Shown here: positions 43,479 through 55,316 of the stretch, one piece after another
How the letters are laid out: the number at the start of each line of letters is the position of its first letter
Numbering within the stretch: the first letter of the stretch is position 1
From: Acidobacteriota bacterium
GTDB lineage: Bacteria > Actinomycetota > Acidimicrobiia > Acidimicrobiales > RAAP-2
DNA length: 55,316 nucleotides
Direction: 5' to 3'
Assembly (NCBI GenBank): GCA_018971185.1
Contig: JAGXBH010000012.1
Span: 1 to 55,316, forward strand
Notes under the pieces: generated by a model
Databases searched by the model: none
Told to the model about the DNA's origin: nothing
Seen by the model: the letters and a program-made list of their open reading frames with translations, nothing else
Made by a program: the position numbers and the translations under genes

Positions 43479-44734
43479 GGTTCTCCTAGCTCGCTCGCGG
43501 CGCGCGCGATGTCCTGGCGCATCACGCGCCCCTCGAAGGTGATGGCCGCGCAGGCGGCGTAGGCGCGTTCGCGCGCCGCGCCCAGGGTGTCGGCGACGGC
43601 GCTCACCGCGAGCACCCGGCCCCCGTGGGTCACGAAGCGGCCCCGCTCGTCGCGCCTCGTGCCGGCGTGGAAGACGACCACGCCCTCCCGGGGGAGCGCC
43701 AATTGGCCGTCGTCACCCAGTCCTGAGATCACGTCGCCGCGCCGCGGGTCCTCGGGGTAGCCGGCCGCCGACAGGACGACCGTCACCGCGCACTGGCCCG
43801 TCGTCGCGGGCACTTCCCCGAGCGTACCCGTGGCCACCGCGCTGAGCAGCGAGACGAGCGAGTCGCCGTAGAGCGGCACCAGGGCCTCGGTCTCGGGGTC
43901 ACCGAAGCGCACGTTGTACTCGAGCAGTTGGGGACCGCGCGAGCTCATCATGACCCCGGCGTACAGGACGCCACGAAAGTCGATACCCCGGCGTCGCAGT
44001 TCAGCGAGGGTCGGCTCGACGATGCGCGTCATCACGTCGTCGACGTCGCGCTCGCTCATCGAGGCCATCGGCGCGTAGGCGCCCATGCCGCCGGTGTTGG
44101 CGCCGGTGTCGCCGTCGCCCACGCGCTTGAAGTCCTGGGCCGGCGCGAGCGCCGCGGCGCGCACGCCGTCGCAGAGAACGAGGAGCGAGCACTCCTCGCC
44201 GTCGAGTCCCTCCTCGATCACGATCGTCTTGCCGGCGTGGCCGAAGGCGTGGCCGCTCAGCTTCTCGAGCACGTCGGCGCACGCCTCGTCGAAGTCGTCG
44301 GTGACCAGCACGCCCTTGCCGGCCGCCAGCCCGTCGGTCTTGATCACGTAGGGCGGTGCCATGGTGGCGAGGAAGTCCAGCGCCTCCTCGGGCCGGTCGA
44401 AGACGCCGAAGTGCGCCGTGGGCACCCCCGCGTCGCGCAGGAACGCCTTCATGAAGGCCTTGGACGCCTCGAGTCGCGCGCCGTCGCGACCCGGGCCCAC
44501 CACCGCCTTGCCCTGGGCGCGCAACTCATCGGCCAGGCCCTGGGTGAGAGGGAGTTCCGGACCGATCACGAAGAGGTCGGCCTCGAGCTCGGTGGCCGGC
44601 GTCTCGACGCAGGTGATGCCGTGCGCCGCGATGCCGGGGTTCCCCGGGGTGACCACGACCTCCGCGCCCCGGGCGAGGCCCCAGGCCAACGCGTGCTCGC
44701 GCGCGCCCGACCCCACCACCACGCAGCGTGTCAC
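43475..44734 (-). CDS. purD: Phosphoribosylamine--glycine ligase (GAR synthetase)
   Basis: 419 aa ATP-grasp enzyme. [14 protein letters not shown] start, [17 protein letters not shown] and [17 protein letters not shown] (ATP-grasp metal site) identify PurD. GTG at 44734 overlaps purA by GTGA. Confidence 0.96.
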   Translation of the reverse strand: MTRCVVVGSGAREHALAWGLARGAEVVVTPGNPGIAAHGITCVETPATELEADLFVIGPELPLTQGLADELRAQGKAVVGPGRDGARLEASKAFMKAFLRDAGVPTAHFGVFDRPEEALDFLATMAPPYVIKTDGLAAGKGVLVTDDFDEACADVLEKLSGHAFGHAGKTIVIEEGLDGEECSLLVLCDGVRAAALAPAQDFKRVGDGDTGANTGGMGAYAPMASMSERDVDDVMTRIVEPTLAELRRRGIDFRGVLYAGVMMSSRGPQLLEYNVRFGDPETEALVPLYGDSLVSLLSAVATGTLGEVPATTGQCAVTVVLSAAGYPEDPRRGDVISGLGDDGQLALPREGVVVFHAGTRRDERGRFVTHGGRVLAVSAVADTLGAARERAYAACAAITFEGRVMRQDIARAASELGEP

Positions 44735-46008
44735 GACGGTCGGACGAACTGTTCGCGGCCCGGACCGACGCCCACCACCGAGACCCGCACCCCGATGGTG
44801 TCCTCGAGGAAGGCGACGTAGTTTCGCGCGCGCTCCGGCAACTGCTCGTAGCGCGTGAACTGCGTGAGGTCACTGTTCCAGCCCGGCAACGTCTCGTAGA
44901 TGGGCACCACGTCGTGCAGGATCGACTGGTGATAGGGCGGGAACTCGTAGCGCACGCCCCGGGCCTCGTAGGCGACGCAGACCTTGATCTCCTCGAGGGT
45001 GTCGAGCACGTCGAGCTTGGTGAGGGCGATCTCCGAGAGCGAGTTGAGCCGCGCCGCCTGACGCGCCATCACCGCGTCGAACCAGCCGACCCGTCGGCGT
45101 CGTCCGGTGTTGGTCCCGAACTCGTGGCCCCGCGACACTAGCAACTCGGCCACGTCGCCGTCGAGCTCGGTGGGGAAGGGTCCCGCACCCACGCGCGTCA
45201 CGTAGGCCTTGGCGATGCCCACGATGTCGCTGAGGTCGCGCGGCCCCAGGCCCGAGCCGGTGCACGCGCCCCCGGCCACCGGGTTGGACGAGGTGACGAA
45301 GGGGTAGGTGCCGTGGTCGAGGTCGAGGAACGTCGCCTGGGCCCCCTCGAGCAGGATCCGCTGGCCCTGGGCGAGAGCGGTGTGCACCACGCCCACGGTG
45401 TCGGCGATCATCGGCGCGATCCGCGGCGCCAACTCGTCGAGGTACTTCTCGACGATCGACGACGCGCTGATCGAGGGGCGGTTGTAGATCTTGTTGAGGA
45501 CGAGGTTCTTCTCGTGCAGCACGACGTCGAGCTTCTCGGCGAAGATCTTGGCGTCGAGGAGGTCCTGCACGCGCAGGCCCACCCGCGACGACTTGTCGGC
45601 GTAGGCCGGCCCGATGCCGCGCTTGGTGGTGCCCAGCGCGTTCTTGCCCAGGAATCGCTCGGTCAGGCGGTCGAGCTCCTGGTGATAGGGCATGATCAGG
45701 TGCGCGTTGCCCGACACGACCACCCGCGACACGTCCACGCCCTTGGCGCCGAGCGTGTCGAGCTCGTCGAGCAGCACCGCCGGGTCGACCACGACGCCGT
45801 TGCCGATGACCGGCGTGATGTGCGGATAGAGCACGCCCGAGGGCACGAGTTGCAGGGCGAACGCCTCGTCGTTGACCACGATGCGGTGCCCCGCGTTGTG
45901 GCCGCCCTGGTAGCGCACCACCATGTCCATCTCCCGCGCCAACAGGTCGGTGAGCTTGCCTTTGCCTTCGTCACCCCACTGGGTTCCAACTACCACTGTT
46001 GCGGGCAC
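44731..46008 (-). CDS. purA: Adenylosuccinate synthetase
   Basis: 425 aa. GTP-dependent addition of aspartate to IMP, first step to [15 protein letters not shown] (P-loop and catalytic Asp), [26 protein letters not shown] and TKLDVLD are the standard blocks. GAGGGAG precedes the GTG at 46008. Starts 55 bases after clpB on the same strand, so heat-shock transcripts may run into the purine genes; no terminator is visible between. Confidence 0.96.
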   Translation of the reverse strand: MPATVVVGTQWGDEGKGKLTDLLAREMDMVVRYQGGHNAGHRIVVNDEAFALQLVPSGVLYPHITPVIGNGVVVDPAVLLDELDTLGAKGVDVSRVVVSGNAHLIMPYHQELDRLTERFLGKNALGTTKRGIGPAYADKSSRVGLRVQDLLDAKIFAEKLDVVLHEKNLVLNKIYNRPSISASSIVEKYLDELAPRIAPMIADTVGVVHTALAQGQRILLEGAQATFLDLDHGTYPFVTSSNPVAGGACTGSGLGPRDLSDIVGIAKAYVTRVGAGPFPTELDGDVAELLVSRGHEFGTNTGRRRRVGWFDAVMARQAARLNSLSEIALTKLDVLDTLEEIKVCVAYEARGVRYEFPPYHQSILHDVVPIYETLPGWNSDLTQFTRYEQLPERARNYVAFLEDTIGVRVSVVGVGPGREQFVRPS

Positions 46009-46063
46009 GGGGCTCCCTCGGAACGGTCGGTTTGCCCTCCCAGCCTACCGGACCCCGTGCCGG

Positions 46064-48553
46064 CTAACGAAAGAGCAGTTCCTCGCCCTCGGCGTCGACC
46101 GTGATCGTGTCGCCGTCGTGGTAGCGGCCCTCGAGCACCGCCAGGGCCACGTGGTCCTCGATGCGTCGCTGGATCACCCGCTTGAGGGGACGGGCCCCGA
46201 AGGCCGGGTCGAAGCCCTCGTGCGCCAGTAGTCGCGAGGCGGCGGGCGTCACGTCCAGGGCCAGGTGACGCTCGGCCAGACGCGTGCGAAGCCGTTGCAG
46301 CTGGATCCCCACGATGACCGACAGGTCGTCCTCGTCGAGTGAACGGAACCGGATGATGTCGTCGATACGGTTGACGAACTCGGGTCGGAAGTGCTCGAGC
46401 GCGTCGCCCGCGATGTTGCTCGTCATGATCAGCACCACGTTGGTGAAGTTCACGGTGCGGCCCTGACCATCGGTGAGTCGGCCGTCGTCGAGGACTTGCA
46501 GTAGGAGGTTGAAGACGTCGGGGTGCGCCTTCTCGACCTCGTCGAGCAGCACGACCGCGTACGGGCGCCGGCGAACCGCCTCGGTGAGCTGTCCGCCCTC
46601 CTCGTAGCCGACGTAGCCGGGGGGCGCACCGATGAGGCGCGACACCGCGAACTTCTCCATGTACTCGCTCATGTCAAGTCGGACCATCGCGTGCTCGTCG
46701 TCGAAGAGGTACTCGGCCAGGGCGCGCGCCAACTCGGTCTTGCCCACGCCGGTGGGTCCCATGAAGAGGAACGAGCCGATGGGCCGGTGCGGATCGGAGA
46801 GTCCCGCGCGCGAACGACGGATGGCGTTGGCCACGGCGACCACCGCCTCGTCCTGGCCCACGACGCGAGAATGGAGCAACTGCTCCATGCGCACCAGCTT
46901 GTCGACCTCGCCCTCGAGCAACTTCGACACCGGCACGCCGGTCCAGCGGCTGATGACGTCGGCGATGTCCTCGGCGTCGACCTCCTCCTTCAAGAAGGCC
47001 CCGTTGGCCTGCAAGGACGCGAGCTCCTCGGTGGCGGTCTCGATGGACTTCTCGAGCGCGGGCAGCGTCCCGTAGCGCAGGGCCGCCGCGCCGTTGAGGT
47101 CACCCTGGCGCTCGAGGCGCTCGGCCTCGGCGCGCTTGTCCTCGAACTCCTGCTTGGCGCCCTGGATCCGCGCGATGGCGTTCTTCTCCGCCTGCCAGCC
47201 CGCCGCCAGTTCGTCGGAGTGCTCCTTCAGGTCCGCGAGCTCCTCCTCGAGCTTCGCCAGTCGCTCCCTCGAAGCGTCGTCGGTCTCGGGTTCGAGCGCC
47301 ACCTTCTCGATCTCGAGCTGACGGATGCGTCGGATCACGACGTCGAGCTCGGTGGGCATGGAGTCGATCTCGATGCGCAGCTTCGACGCCGCCTCGTCCA
47401 TCAGGTCGATGGCCTTGTCGGGCAAGAAGCGCTGGGGGATGTAGCGCGCCGAGAGCGTCGCGGCCGCCACCAGGGCCGCGTCTTGGATCCGTACGCCGTG
47501 GTGGACCTCGTAGCGCTCCTTGAGACCACGCAGGATGGCCACCGTGTCCTCCAGGGAGGGCTCGCCGACGAGGACCTGTTGGAAGCGTCGCTCCAGCGCG
47601 GCGTCCTTCTCGATGTACTGGCGGTACTCGTCCAAGGTCGTGGCGCCGATGAGACGAAGCTCACCGCGCGCGAGCAGCGGCTTGATCATGTTGCCCGCGT
47701 CCATGGCCCCCTCGGAGGCGCCGGCGCCCACGATGGTGTGCAACTCGTCGATGAAGGTCACGACCTCGCCCTCGGCGTCCTCGATCTCCTTCAGCACCGC
47801 CTTGAGGCGTTCCTCGAACTCACCGCGGTACTTGGCCCCCGCGACCATGGACCCCAGGTCCAGGGCGATGACGCGTCGATCGCGCAACGACTCGGGGACG
47901 TCGCCCTCGACGATGCGCAGGGCCAGTCCCTCGACGATGGCGGTCTTGCCGACCCCGGGCTCACCGATCAGCACCGGGTTGTTCTTGGTGCGCCGCGAGA
48001 GGACCTGGATGACCCGACGGATCTCCTCGTCGCGGCCGATGACCGGGTCGAGTTTGCCCGCGCGCGCCAGTGCGGTGAGGTCGCGACCGAACTTCTCGAG
48101 CGACGCGAAGGTCTCCTCGGGGTTCTCGCTGGTGATGCGCGCCGAACCGCGGATGGCGCGTAACGCGCCGAGCAGCGTCTCGCGGTCCGTGCCGAGCAGC
48201 CCCGCCCAGACGACCACGACGTGATCGACCGAGAGGTAGTCGTCGCCGAGTTCGCCGCGCAGCGCGTCGGCCTCCTCGAGGCCCTGGCGCGCCTCGGGCG
48301 AGAGGCCCGGCTGCGAGCCGCCCACGGTGCGCGGCTCACGCGCCACTCGCTCGTTGAGCGACGCCGCGATCGCGACGGGGTCGAGCTGCGCGCCCACCAG
48401 GAGCGGCCGTGCGACACCGGCGGCGTCGTTGAGCAGGGCCAGCAGCAGGTGCGCCGGGGTCACGTACGGGTTGCCCGCGGCCCCCGCCTGGGTCGTCGCA
48501 CTCTGGAAGGCCTCGCGGGTCTTGATGGTCCAGCGCTGGGGATCGAGGGTCAC
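46064..48553 (-). CDS. clpB: ClpB disaggregase (Hsp100)
   Basis: 829 aa. Works with DnaK/DnaJ/GrpE to resolubilise aggregates. N-terminal Clp_N repeat domain, first AAA+ module with GEPGVGKT and [12 protein letters not shown], coiled-coil M domain (about 395-510), second AAA+ with GPTGVGKT and [13 protein letters not shown], then the D2 end. The stretch after TSNI is about 20 residues shorter than in many ClpBs ([19 protein letters not shown] follows directly), which explains the slightly short length. GTG at 48553 overlaps the hspR stop; GGGAGG lies upstream. Confidence 0.96.
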   Translation of the reverse strand: MTLDPQRWTIKTREAFQSATTQAGAAGNPYVTPAHLLLALLNDAAGVARPLLVGAQLDPVAIAASLNERVAREPRTVGGSQPGLSPEARQGLEEADALRGELGDDYLSVDHVVVVWAGLLGTDRETLLGALRAIRGSARITSENPEETFASLEKFGRDLTALARAGKLDPVIGRDEEIRRVIQVLSRRTKNNPVLIGEPGVGKTAIVEGLALRIVEGDVPESLRDRRVIALDLGSMVAGAKYRGEFEERLKAVLKEIEDAEGEVVTFIDELHTIVGAGASEGAMDAGNMIKPLLARGELRLIGATTLDEYRQYIEKDAALERRFQQVLVGEPSLEDTVAILRGLKERYEVHHGVRIQDAALVAAATLSARYIPQRFLPDKAIDLMDEAASKLRIEIDSMPTELDVVIRRIRQLEIEKVALEPETDDASRERLAKLEEELADLKEHSDELAAGWQAEKNAIARIQGAKQEFEDKRAEAERLERQGDLNGAAALRYGTLPALEKSIETATEELASLQANGAFLKEEVDAEDIADVISRWTGVPVSKLLEGEVDKLVRMEQLLHSRVVGQDEAVVAVANAIRRSRAGLSDPHRPIGSFLFMGPTGVGKTELARALAEYLFDDEHAMVRLDMSEYMEKFAVSRLIGAPPGYVGYEEGGQLTEAVRRRPYAVVLLDEVEKAHPDVFNLLLQVLDDGRLTDGQGRTVNFTNVVLIMTSNIAGDALEHFRPEFVNRIDDIIRFRSLDEDDLSVIVGIQLQRLRTRLAERHLALDVTPAASRLLAHEGFDPAFGARPLKRVIQRRIEDHVALAVLEGRYHDGDTITVDAEGEELLFR

Positions 48554-48957
48554 GTCGCACCTCCCGGGTTGCCTCGGCCCCGTCGTTGGGCGTCGAGGAA
48601 GATGGCGATGGTGTTCGACACCGGCACCAGGTCGCGCCGGTAGTGCCGGTGGGTCGCGGCCACCGAGGCGCGGACCTCGTCGTTGAGCGCGGCGACCTCG
48701 TCGCGCAGCCGCGCCACCTCGGCCTCGAGGGCCATGATGCGCTTGACGCCCTCGAGGTTCACCCCGTCGTTCGTCAGTTCCTGGATCCGCCGCAGGGCAG
48801 CCAGGTCGGCGTCGGAGAACCGCCGCGAGCCGCCGCTGGTGCGTTGGGGGCGCAGGAGACCGCTGCGCTCGTAGTTGCGCAGGGTCTGGGGGTGGACCCC
48901 GGCGATCTCGGCGAACACCGAGATCACGTAGACGGCGTGGTGGTGACGAGCGTTCAC
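48550..48957 (-). CDS. hspR: HspR, MerR-family heat-shock repressor
   Basis: 135 aa. MerR helix-turn-helix: [51 protein letters not shown], followed by a coiled coil (about 78-110). HspR binds HAIR repeats with DnaK as corepressor and shuts off the dnaK operon; a HAIR element lies at 52426-52446. GTG at 48957 overlaps the dnaJ stop (GTGA), so longer upstream frames are rejected. Confidence 0.93.
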   Translation of the reverse strand: MNARHHHAVYVISVFAEIAGVHPQTLRNYERSGLLRPQRTSGGSRRFSDADLAALRRIQELTNDGVNLEGVKRIMALEAEVARLRDEVAALNDEVRASVAATHRHYRRDLVPVSNTIAIFLDAQRRGRGNPGGAT

Positions 48958-50036
48958 GCGACCTCCTCGTGCAGGGCGGCGGCGAGCTTCTCGACCAGCG
49001 CGCGCTGCTCCTTGTTCAACTTCTGGGGGATCTCCACGTTGACGCTGACCAGCAGGTCCCCGTGGGGGTGCTTGCCCGTGCCGGGCACGCCGCGACCTCG
49101 CACGCGCATGGTGGTGCCGGGCTGGGTGCCGGCGGGGATCTTCAGGTTCACCGGCTCGTCGAGCGTCGCCACCTCGACGGTGGTGCCCAGTATCGCCGCC
49201 GTCAGTGGGACGCTGACCGTCGTGGTGAGGTGGCGACCGCGTCGCGCGAAGCGCGCGTCGGGCGCCACGTGGACGTCGACGAAGAGGTCGCCCGCGGGGC
49301 CGCCCTGGGCGCCCGGGGCACCCTTGCCCTTGAGGCGGATGCGTTGCCCGTCGACGACCCCGGCGGGTACGCGCACGTTGACGCGACGCGAGCTCGGCTC
49401 GCGTCCCGAGCCCTGGCAGCTCGGACACGGCGTGACGATGCGCCCGCCACGCCCCGCGCAGTGCGCGCAGACGCTCGACATCGCGAAGGGGCCCTGGTCG
49501 TCGTTGGTGACGCCGCGACCGTTGCAGAACTCACAGACCACGTATCCGCCCGGGGCCGCCCCGCGACCGTGACAGGTGGCGCACGCCTCGCTGCTGGGCA
49601 GGCTCACCGTCGTCGTGACGCCCTTCACCGCGTCGCGAAAGCTCAGGTGCAACGCCGTCTCCAGGTCCGCGCCACGTTGCGCGCGCGTGCGCCGGTTGCC
49701 GAAGAGTCCCCCGAAGAGGTCTCCCAGGTCACCGAGGTCGCCGTTCTGGAAGTTGAAGTGGCCCGCGCCGGGTCCGCCCGGGCCCGCGCCGGCGAATCCG
49801 GCGGCGGCGGGACCGAGGCGGCGCACCTCGTCGTACTCCTTACGCTTGGCGGCGTCACCCAGGACGTCGTAGGCCACCGAGATCTCCTTGAAGCGCTCCT
49901 CCGAGCCCGGGTTGGTGTCGGGGTGGTGCTCCTTGGCGAGCTTGCGGTACGCGCGCGTGATCTCCTTATCCGTCGCGCTCGACGTGATGCCCAGGATCTT
50001 GTAGTAGTCCTTGTCGAACCACTCGCGTTCGGCCAT
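48954..50036 (-). CDS. dnaJ: DnaJ co-chaperone
   Basis: 360 aa. J domain ([34 protein letters not shown] with HPD), G/F region with repeated [11 protein letters not shown], and a zinc domain with four CxxCxGxG motifs ([32 protein letters not shown]), then the C-terminal substrate domain. The ATG at 50036 directly follows the grpE stop. Confidence 0.96.
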   Translation of the reverse strand: MAEREWFDKDYYKILGITSSATDKEITRAYRKLAKEHHPDTNPGSEERFKEISVAYDVLGDAAKRKEYDEVRRLGPAAAGFAGAGPGGPGAGHFNFQNGDLGDLGDLFGGLFGNRRTRAQRGADLETALHLSFRDAVKGVTTTVSLPSSEACATCHGRGAAPGGYVVCEFCNGRGVTNDDQGPFAMSSVCAHCAGRGGRIVTPCPSCQGSGREPSSRRVNVRVPAGVVDGQRIRLKGKGAPGAQGGPAGDLFVDVHVAPDARFARRGRHLTTTVSVPLTAAILGTTVEVATLDEPVNLKIPAGTQPGTTMRVRGRGVPGTGKHPHGDLLVSVNVEIPQKLNKEQRALVEKLAAALHEEVA

Positions 50037-50539
50037 CTAACCCCTGACCTTCACCATCGCCGGTCGCAGCACGCTCCCCTTCCACCGGTACCCGGCGCGC
50101 AGGACCTCCTCGACCAGCTGCTCGGCGTCCTCGCCCTCGACGTGGGCCACGGCGTCGTGGACCTGGGGGTCGAAGGGCTCGCCCTCCTCGCCGAGACGCT
50201 CGAGGCCCTGCTTCTCCAGGGTGTCGAGCAGGAGGGCGCGCGACTGGTTGAGCGCGGTCCCCTCCTCCGAAGGCGTCGCCGCGAAGTGCGCCGCCGCGAG
50301 GTCGAAGGCGTCGAGGACCGGCAGCAGGCTCGCGACCAGCGTGCCGGCGGCGCGCTGGGCGGCGTCCTCGGAGGAACGCGCGACGCGCTTACGGTAGTTC
50401 TCGAAGTCGGCCTGGAGGTGCTGAAGGGCGTCGAGGTACTCGTCGCGCTGCAGTTCGGCCTCGGTCAACTCGGAGATGTCCTGGGTGACGGCGTCCTCCG
50501 ACGCCGCCACCTCATCGGGCTCGAAGGTCTCGCTCACGC

Positions 50540-50543
<4 letters not shown>
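50037..50543 (-). CDS. grpE: GrpE nucleotide-exchange factor
   Basis: 168 aa. Long N-terminal coiled coil (about 28-60, [15 protein letters not shown]) and C-terminal beta wing ([36 protein letters not shown]). Releases ADP from DnaK. GTG start in a GTGA overlap with dnaK. Confidence 0.95.
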
Positions 50544-52351
<1,808 letters not shown>

Positions 52352-52415
52352 TAAATGCTCCTTCAATAACCTGTGTCTCACACCCGGACCCTCCGAGCGC
52401 CAGACTTCACGAGCA

Positions 52416-52446
52416 ATTCTACATACTTGAGTCTCTCCTTGTCAAG
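52416..52446 (-). promoter_or_regulatory. dnaK operon promoter with HAIR (HspR) operator
   Basis: Minus strand: TTGACA (52445-52440), 18 bases, TAGAAT (52421-52416), the strongest sigma-70 promoter in the window. CTTGAGT-N7-TGTCAAG (52426-52446, plus strand) matches the HAIR consensus CTTGAGT-N7-ACTCAAG except for two bases in the second arm and covers the -35 and spacer. This predicts an autoregulatory loop by HspR. Confidence 0.88.
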
Positions 52447-52521
52447 AAAACATATATGCCTCATGTTAATTCATGACTACTTCACTGAAGATATAGGAAT
52501 TATCTGGTCCTTATGGGCGAA

Positions 52522-52551
52522 TTGGGCCCGGCGAGCCCGTCTCACTACGAT
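52522..52551 (+). promoter_or_regulatory. Leaderless promoter of phosphoglycerate mutase
   Basis: TTGGGC (52522-52527), 18 bases, TACGAT (52546-52551), six bases, GTG 52558. Confidence 0.6.
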
Positions 52552-52557
52552 GACTAG

Positions 52558-53310
52558 GTGCCCAATCTCATCCTCCTTCGTCACGGCCAGTCCGAGTGGA
52601 ACGAACTCAACCTCTTCACCGGCTGGCACGACGTGGACCTCACCCCCCACGGGGAGGCCGAGGCCCGCGCGGCGGGCCGACTGCTCCTTGAGGCCGCACT
52701 GGACCTGCGCGTGTTGCACACCTCGCTACTGACCCGCGCGATCCGCACCGCCGAATTGTCCCTCCACGAGGCCGGGCGCTCCTGGCTGCCGGTACGACGT
52801 AGCTGGCGTCTCAACGAGCGTCACTACGGCGACCTGACCGGCAAGGACAAGAAGGAGACCGCCGAGGCCTTCGGCATGGAGCAACTCAAACTCTGGCGAC
52901 GCTCCTACGACGTGCCCCCGCCGCCGATGCCCGAGGGGGACCCGCGCTCGAGCAAGCTCGACCCGCGCTACCGTGACGTCGATCCCTACAAGATCCCCAT
53001 GACCGAGTGCCTCAAGGACGTCGTGGCGCGGGTCACGCCCTACTTGAGCGACGTGATCGCCGAGGACCTGCGCAGCGAAGGGGTCCGCGGCGGCGCGGTA
53101 CTGGTGGTCGCCCACGGCAACTCGATCCGCGCCCTGCGAAAGGTCATGCAGAACATCGACGACGAGGACATCGCCGAGCTCGAGATCCCCACGGGCATCC
53201 CCTACGTGATGAAGCTCGACGAGTCCCTCGAGGTCGTCGAGGCGCAGTACCTCGGCGACCCCGCCGCCGCGGCCGCGGCGGCCGAGGCCGTGGCGCGACA
53301 GGCCGGCTAG
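52558..53310 (+). CDS. gpmA: 2,3-bisphosphoglycerate-dependent phosphoglycerate mutase
   Basis: 250 aa. Glycolytic/gluconeogenic 3-PG to 2-PG conversion through a phosphohistidine. [33 protein letters not shown] contains the catalytic [20 protein letters not shown] and [13 protein letters not shown] follow. GTG start without ribosome-binding site, consistent with the leaderless -10. Ends in an Ala-rich tail. Confidence 0.96.
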   Translation: MPNLILLRHGQSEWNELNLFTGWHDVDLTPHGEAEARAAGRLLLEAALDLRVLHTSLLTRAIRTAELSLHEAGRSWLPVRRSWRLNERHYGDLTGKDKKETAEAFGMEQLKLWRRSYDVPPPPMPEGDPRSSKLDPRYRDVDPYKIPMTECLKDVVARVTPYLSDVIAEDLRSEGVRGGAVLVVAHGNSIRALRKVMQNIDDEDIAELEIPTGIPYVMKLDESLEVVEAQYLGDPAAAAAAAEAVARQAG

Positions 53311-53330
53311 CCGAGGTCGAGAATCAACGG

Positions 53331-53361
53331 GTCCGCGTCGTCACGTCGCGGCCACGCGGAC
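53331..53361 (+). terminator. Hairpin after gpmA
   Basis: GTCCGCGT (53331-53338) pairs with ACGCGGAC (53354-53361) across a 15-base loop, 20 bases after the gpmA stop. No T-run. Confidence 0.4.
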
Positions 53362-53411
53362 GAGCCCGTCGCGCGGGCGGGTAGGTTCATCAAGGTCAGA
53401 CGAGGAGAGGG

Positions 53412-54224
53412 GTGGCACCAGTGGACGTGGACGTGAACGATCAGCCGCCCGAGGACGCGTCCCCCTCGGGCAACGTCGAGGCGCCGGTGCCGGTGCCGGT
53501 GTCGTGGCTGCGGCGCGGGCCGGGACTGGTCCTCATCGCCGGACTGGCCTTCGTGGTGGTCATCGCGGGCTTCGTCGCCGTCGCGGCCATGCGCTACCGC
53601 AACCAGCAGAACCAGCCGCCTCGCCTCACCGGGATCCCCGCGAGCGTCTCGTCCTCGTTGGCCGACCTCATGGCACTCTCACCGCTACCCTCGAAGGTCG
53701 CGCCGAACTTCACGCTGGTGGACCAGCACGGTCGCACCACGTCGTTGGCGAGCCTGCGCGGGCGCGCGGTGGTGCTCGAGTTCATGGACCCTAAGTGCAC
53801 CGACATCTGCCCCATCGTCTCACAGGAGTTCGTCAACGCCTACCACGACCTCGGCGCCTCGGCCTCGCACGTGGTCTTCGTCGCGGTGAACGTGAACCAG
53901 TACCACGAGAAGGTGGCCGACGTCGCCGCGTTCTCGCGCGAGCACCAGCTCAACACGATCCCGTCATGGCTCTTCCTCACCGGTTCGACCGCGGCCCTGC
54001 GTACCGTCTGGCACGACTACGGCATCGACGTGATCTCACGCGGTCCCAACGCCGACGTGGTGCACACCTCGAGCATCTACTTCATCGACCCGAGTGGGCG
54101 TGAGCGATTCCTCGCCAACCCCGTGGTCGACCACACCAGTTCGGGTGCGTCCTTCCTGCCCACCGGCCAGATCACCTCGTGGGGACAGGGCATCGAGCTG
54201 ACGGCGGCGGCCATCGTCAAGTAG
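53412..54224 (+). CDS. SCO1/SenC-family protein (copper chaperone/thioredoxin fold)
   Basis: 270 aa. Short cytosolic Pro-rich N-terminus, one membrane helix (about 38-60), then an exported thioredoxin-fold domain: FTLVDQHGRTTSLASLRGRAVVLEFMDPKCTDICP with the CxxxC copper/redox pair, and HTSSIYFID with the distal His. SCO proteins insert copper into cytochrome oxidase CuA or act as thiol reductases. No cytochrome oxidase genes are nearby. GGAG at 53404-53407 supports the GTG at 53412; GTG 53421 is possible. Confidence 0.88.
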   Translation: MAPVDVDVNDQPPEDASPSGNVEAPVPVPVSWLRRGPGLVLIAGLAFVVVIAGFVAVAAMRYRNQQNQPPRLTGIPASVSSSLADLMALSPLPSKVAPNFTLVDQHGRTTSLASLRGRAVVLEFMDPKCTDICPIVSQEFVNAYHDLGASASHVVFVAVNVNQYHEKVADVAAFSREHQLNTIPSWLFLTGSTAALRTVWHDYGIDVISRGPNADVVHTSSIYFIDPSGRERFLANPVVDHTSSGASFLPTGQITSWGQGIELTAAAIVK

Positions 54225-54243
54225 GCACGCGCCGCGCGAGTCT

Positions 54244-54271
54244 CCACGGCCCATAGCGACACGGGCCGTGG
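54244..54271. terminator. Bidirectional terminator hairpin
   Basis: Perfect 9-bp stem CCACGGCCC (54244-54252) / GGGCCGTGG (54263-54271), ten-base loop, between converging genes. Confidence 0.65.
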
Positions 54272-54320
54272 CTCCTCTCGTCGGTCCTCACGTCGGGTGA
54301 CGCGGCCCCGACGGTGGCGC

Positions 54321-55238
54321 CTAGTACCCGTCGCGGCGAAGGAACTTCTCGAGCGCCGCCACGAAGACGAGGCCCTTCTGCGAGGGCGTGAGCTGATTGT
54401 TGAGGTGCCCGGCCGCCGCCTGCTGTCGCAAGAAGGCGTTGGCGTTCGCGGCGCGCCCGAGTTGGTACTGGTCGGCGGCCCACGCCGCGATCACGCCCAC
54501 CGAGTCGGCGTAGTGCGTCGACTTAAGGGAGTAGAACGCCTTCAACCACATCGAGGCGTCGGCGCGGATCAGTGCGGGGTAATCCTTCGTGACGTTGCGA
54601 AAGCCGTGACCCGAGAACCGCATGATCTTGAGGGGCAGGCCCGAGGCCGCGTAGTCGGTGAACGCGTAGGCGAAGGTGTCATCTGCGGTGACCAGAGCGA
54701 CGTAGGGGCTCCCGGGCAGCGTCTTGAGGAGGGCCCCGGGGTCGCCCAGGAGGATCTCGGACTCGGCGTAGGTGCTGCTCGTCGCCGTGGCGGGGGCGAA
54801 GACCTCGTCGAGGTAGCAGCAGTGCGCCCCGGCGCTGTAGAGACCCAGGACGACGTCGGGCGAGCCGGGCTCGAGGCGCACCACCCGTAGCGGATTCGCG
54901 TCACCGTTGCCGTAGGCCGGCGACGGCCAGCAGAGCGTTCCGCAGAACTTCGATCTCACCGCGGCGTGGTAGACGACGTGGCCCGCGCGAGTGATGGTGA
55001 TCATCTCCGCGCGCGGGGTCGGGTACGTGCCCTGGTAGGTGAGCGTCGCCGAGACGTCGCCGAGGCGGGCGTGATTGGTCGTGGCCGACGCCGGGGACGC
55101 GGGCAGGACGCCGACCACCGCCACGAGGGCGAGGGCGAGGGCCGACACACCCGAACGACGAAGGGCACCCCGACGGCGTCGGGGATTCGACGCGCTCGAG
55201 GGGGAGGGGGACGAGGTCACGAGAGGAGAAGTGTTCAC
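54321..55238 (-). CDS. Secreted protein of unknown function
   Basis: 305 aa, not assigned to a family. Ser/Pro/Arg-rich N-terminus, then a signal helix (about 30-50, ALALALVAVVGVLPASPASA). Mature part: a beta-rich region with two Cys pairs (FCGTLCWPSP and GAHCCYLDEVF) and a helical C-terminal third (about 215-300) with SMWLKAFYSL and LGRAANANAFLRQQAAAGHL. The HCCYLD motif beside V-L-G-L-Y-S-A-G resembles secreted FG-GAP-like or VCBS-type proteins only distantly. GTG start at 55238; CATAAT lies five bases upstream. Confidence 0.65.
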   Translation of the reverse strand: MNTSPLVTSSPSPSSASNPRRRRGALRRSGVSALALALVAVVGVLPASPASATTNHARLGDVSATLTYQGTYPTPRAEMITITRAGHVVYHAAVRSKFCGTLCWPSPAYGNGDANPLRVVRLEPGSPDVVLGLYSAGAHCCYLDEVFAPATATSSTYAESEILLGDPGALLKTLPGSPYVALVTADDTFAYAFTDYAASGLPLKIMRFSGHGFRNVTKDYPALIRADASMWLKAFYSLKSTHYADSVGVIAAWAADQYQLGRAANANAFLRQQAAAGHLNNQLTPSQKGLVFVAALEKFLRRDGY

Positions 55239-55264
55239 GACCCATTATGACCGAAGGGGTCGTG
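55236..55264. promoter_or_regulatory. Inverted repeat across start codon and promoter of the secreted protein
   Basis: CACGACCC (55236-55243) and GGGTCGTG (55257-55264) are perfect 8-bp arms around a 13-base AT-rich centre that contains the likely -10. Could be an operator or an mRNA-end hairpin. The last 50 bases of the window hold no gene I can support. Confidence 0.4.
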
Positions 55265-55316
55265 GAATTACAGAGAATTCGCCTCGCTGTGGCGAAGCGA
55301 ACGCGGAACGAGGACC

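Overview
The window is strongly GC-rich bacterial chromosome. Frequent GTG/TTG starts, GTGA/ATGA gene overlaps, PurS/PurQ/PurL in place of a single large PurL, HspR with a HAIR operator on the dnaK operon, and many leaderless genes all point to an actinobacterium, probably of the Acidimicrobiia type. That placement is inferred from gene content, not from a marker-gene search. No phage, IS, CRISPR or conjugation genes are visible; this reads as ordinary chromosome with one striking catabolic locus.

Layout. (1) 0-7.6 kb, mixed singletons: a DHA2-type MFS exporter with a divergent TetR regulator and paired operators; a DinB-like protein; a DUF2892 membrane protein behind a CsoR/CstR-like palindrome; a lone Smr domain; glycerol kinase; a PAP2 phosphatase; a PadR regulator with palindromes; a VOC protein; a PQ-loop membrane protein. 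(2) 7.7-23.0 kb, a cell-wall (peptidoglycan) recycling island. A leftward operon encodes a peptide-type ABC importer with anmK inserted between its permease and ATPase genes. A divergent rightward operon encodes a GntR regulator fused to a GNAT domain, a cytosolic beta-lactamase-fold hydrolase and a MurQ-NagA fusion, followed by a large FAD/Fe-S D-2-hydroxyacid (D-lactate?) dehydrogenase. A convergent SIS-domain gene of glucosamine-6-phosphate deaminase type closes the locus. Together they predict import, phosphorylation by AnmK, ether cleavage by MurQ, deacetylation by NagA, deamination to fructose-6-phosphate, and oxidation of the released D-lactate to pyruvate. Near-identical 13-bp operator candidates lie over both divergent promoters. 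(3) 23.2-26.3 kb: a second DinB-like protein and small membrane or secreted proteins, mostly leaderless. (4) 26.4-32.0 kb: diaminobutyrate aminotransferase plus diaminobutyrate decarboxylase (1,3-diaminopropane route), an ABC-2 exporter, tRNA hydroxylase TrhO and a small secreted protein. (5) 32.1-33.5 kb: MscS channel, VOC protein, tRNA-Asp and tRNA-Phe, and a strong terminator. (6) 33.9-46.0 kb: purine genes purF-purM-pyrE and purA-D-B-C-S-Q-L, with a PHP phosphoesterase between the two blocks. (7) 46.1-52.4 kb: heat-shock operon dnaK-grpE-dnaJ-hspR-clpB under a HAIR-controlled promoter. (8) 52.5-55.3 kb: phosphoglycerate mutase, an SCO1/SenC protein and a secreted protein of unknown function.

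The most interesting part is the 7.7-23 kb locus: the MurQ-NagA fusion, the regulator-acetyltransferase fusion, anmK inside an ABC operon, and the mirror-image promoter/operator arrangement. A second theme is the repeated pattern TANNNT, six bases, start codon, seen at ten genes and indicating widespread leaderless transcription.
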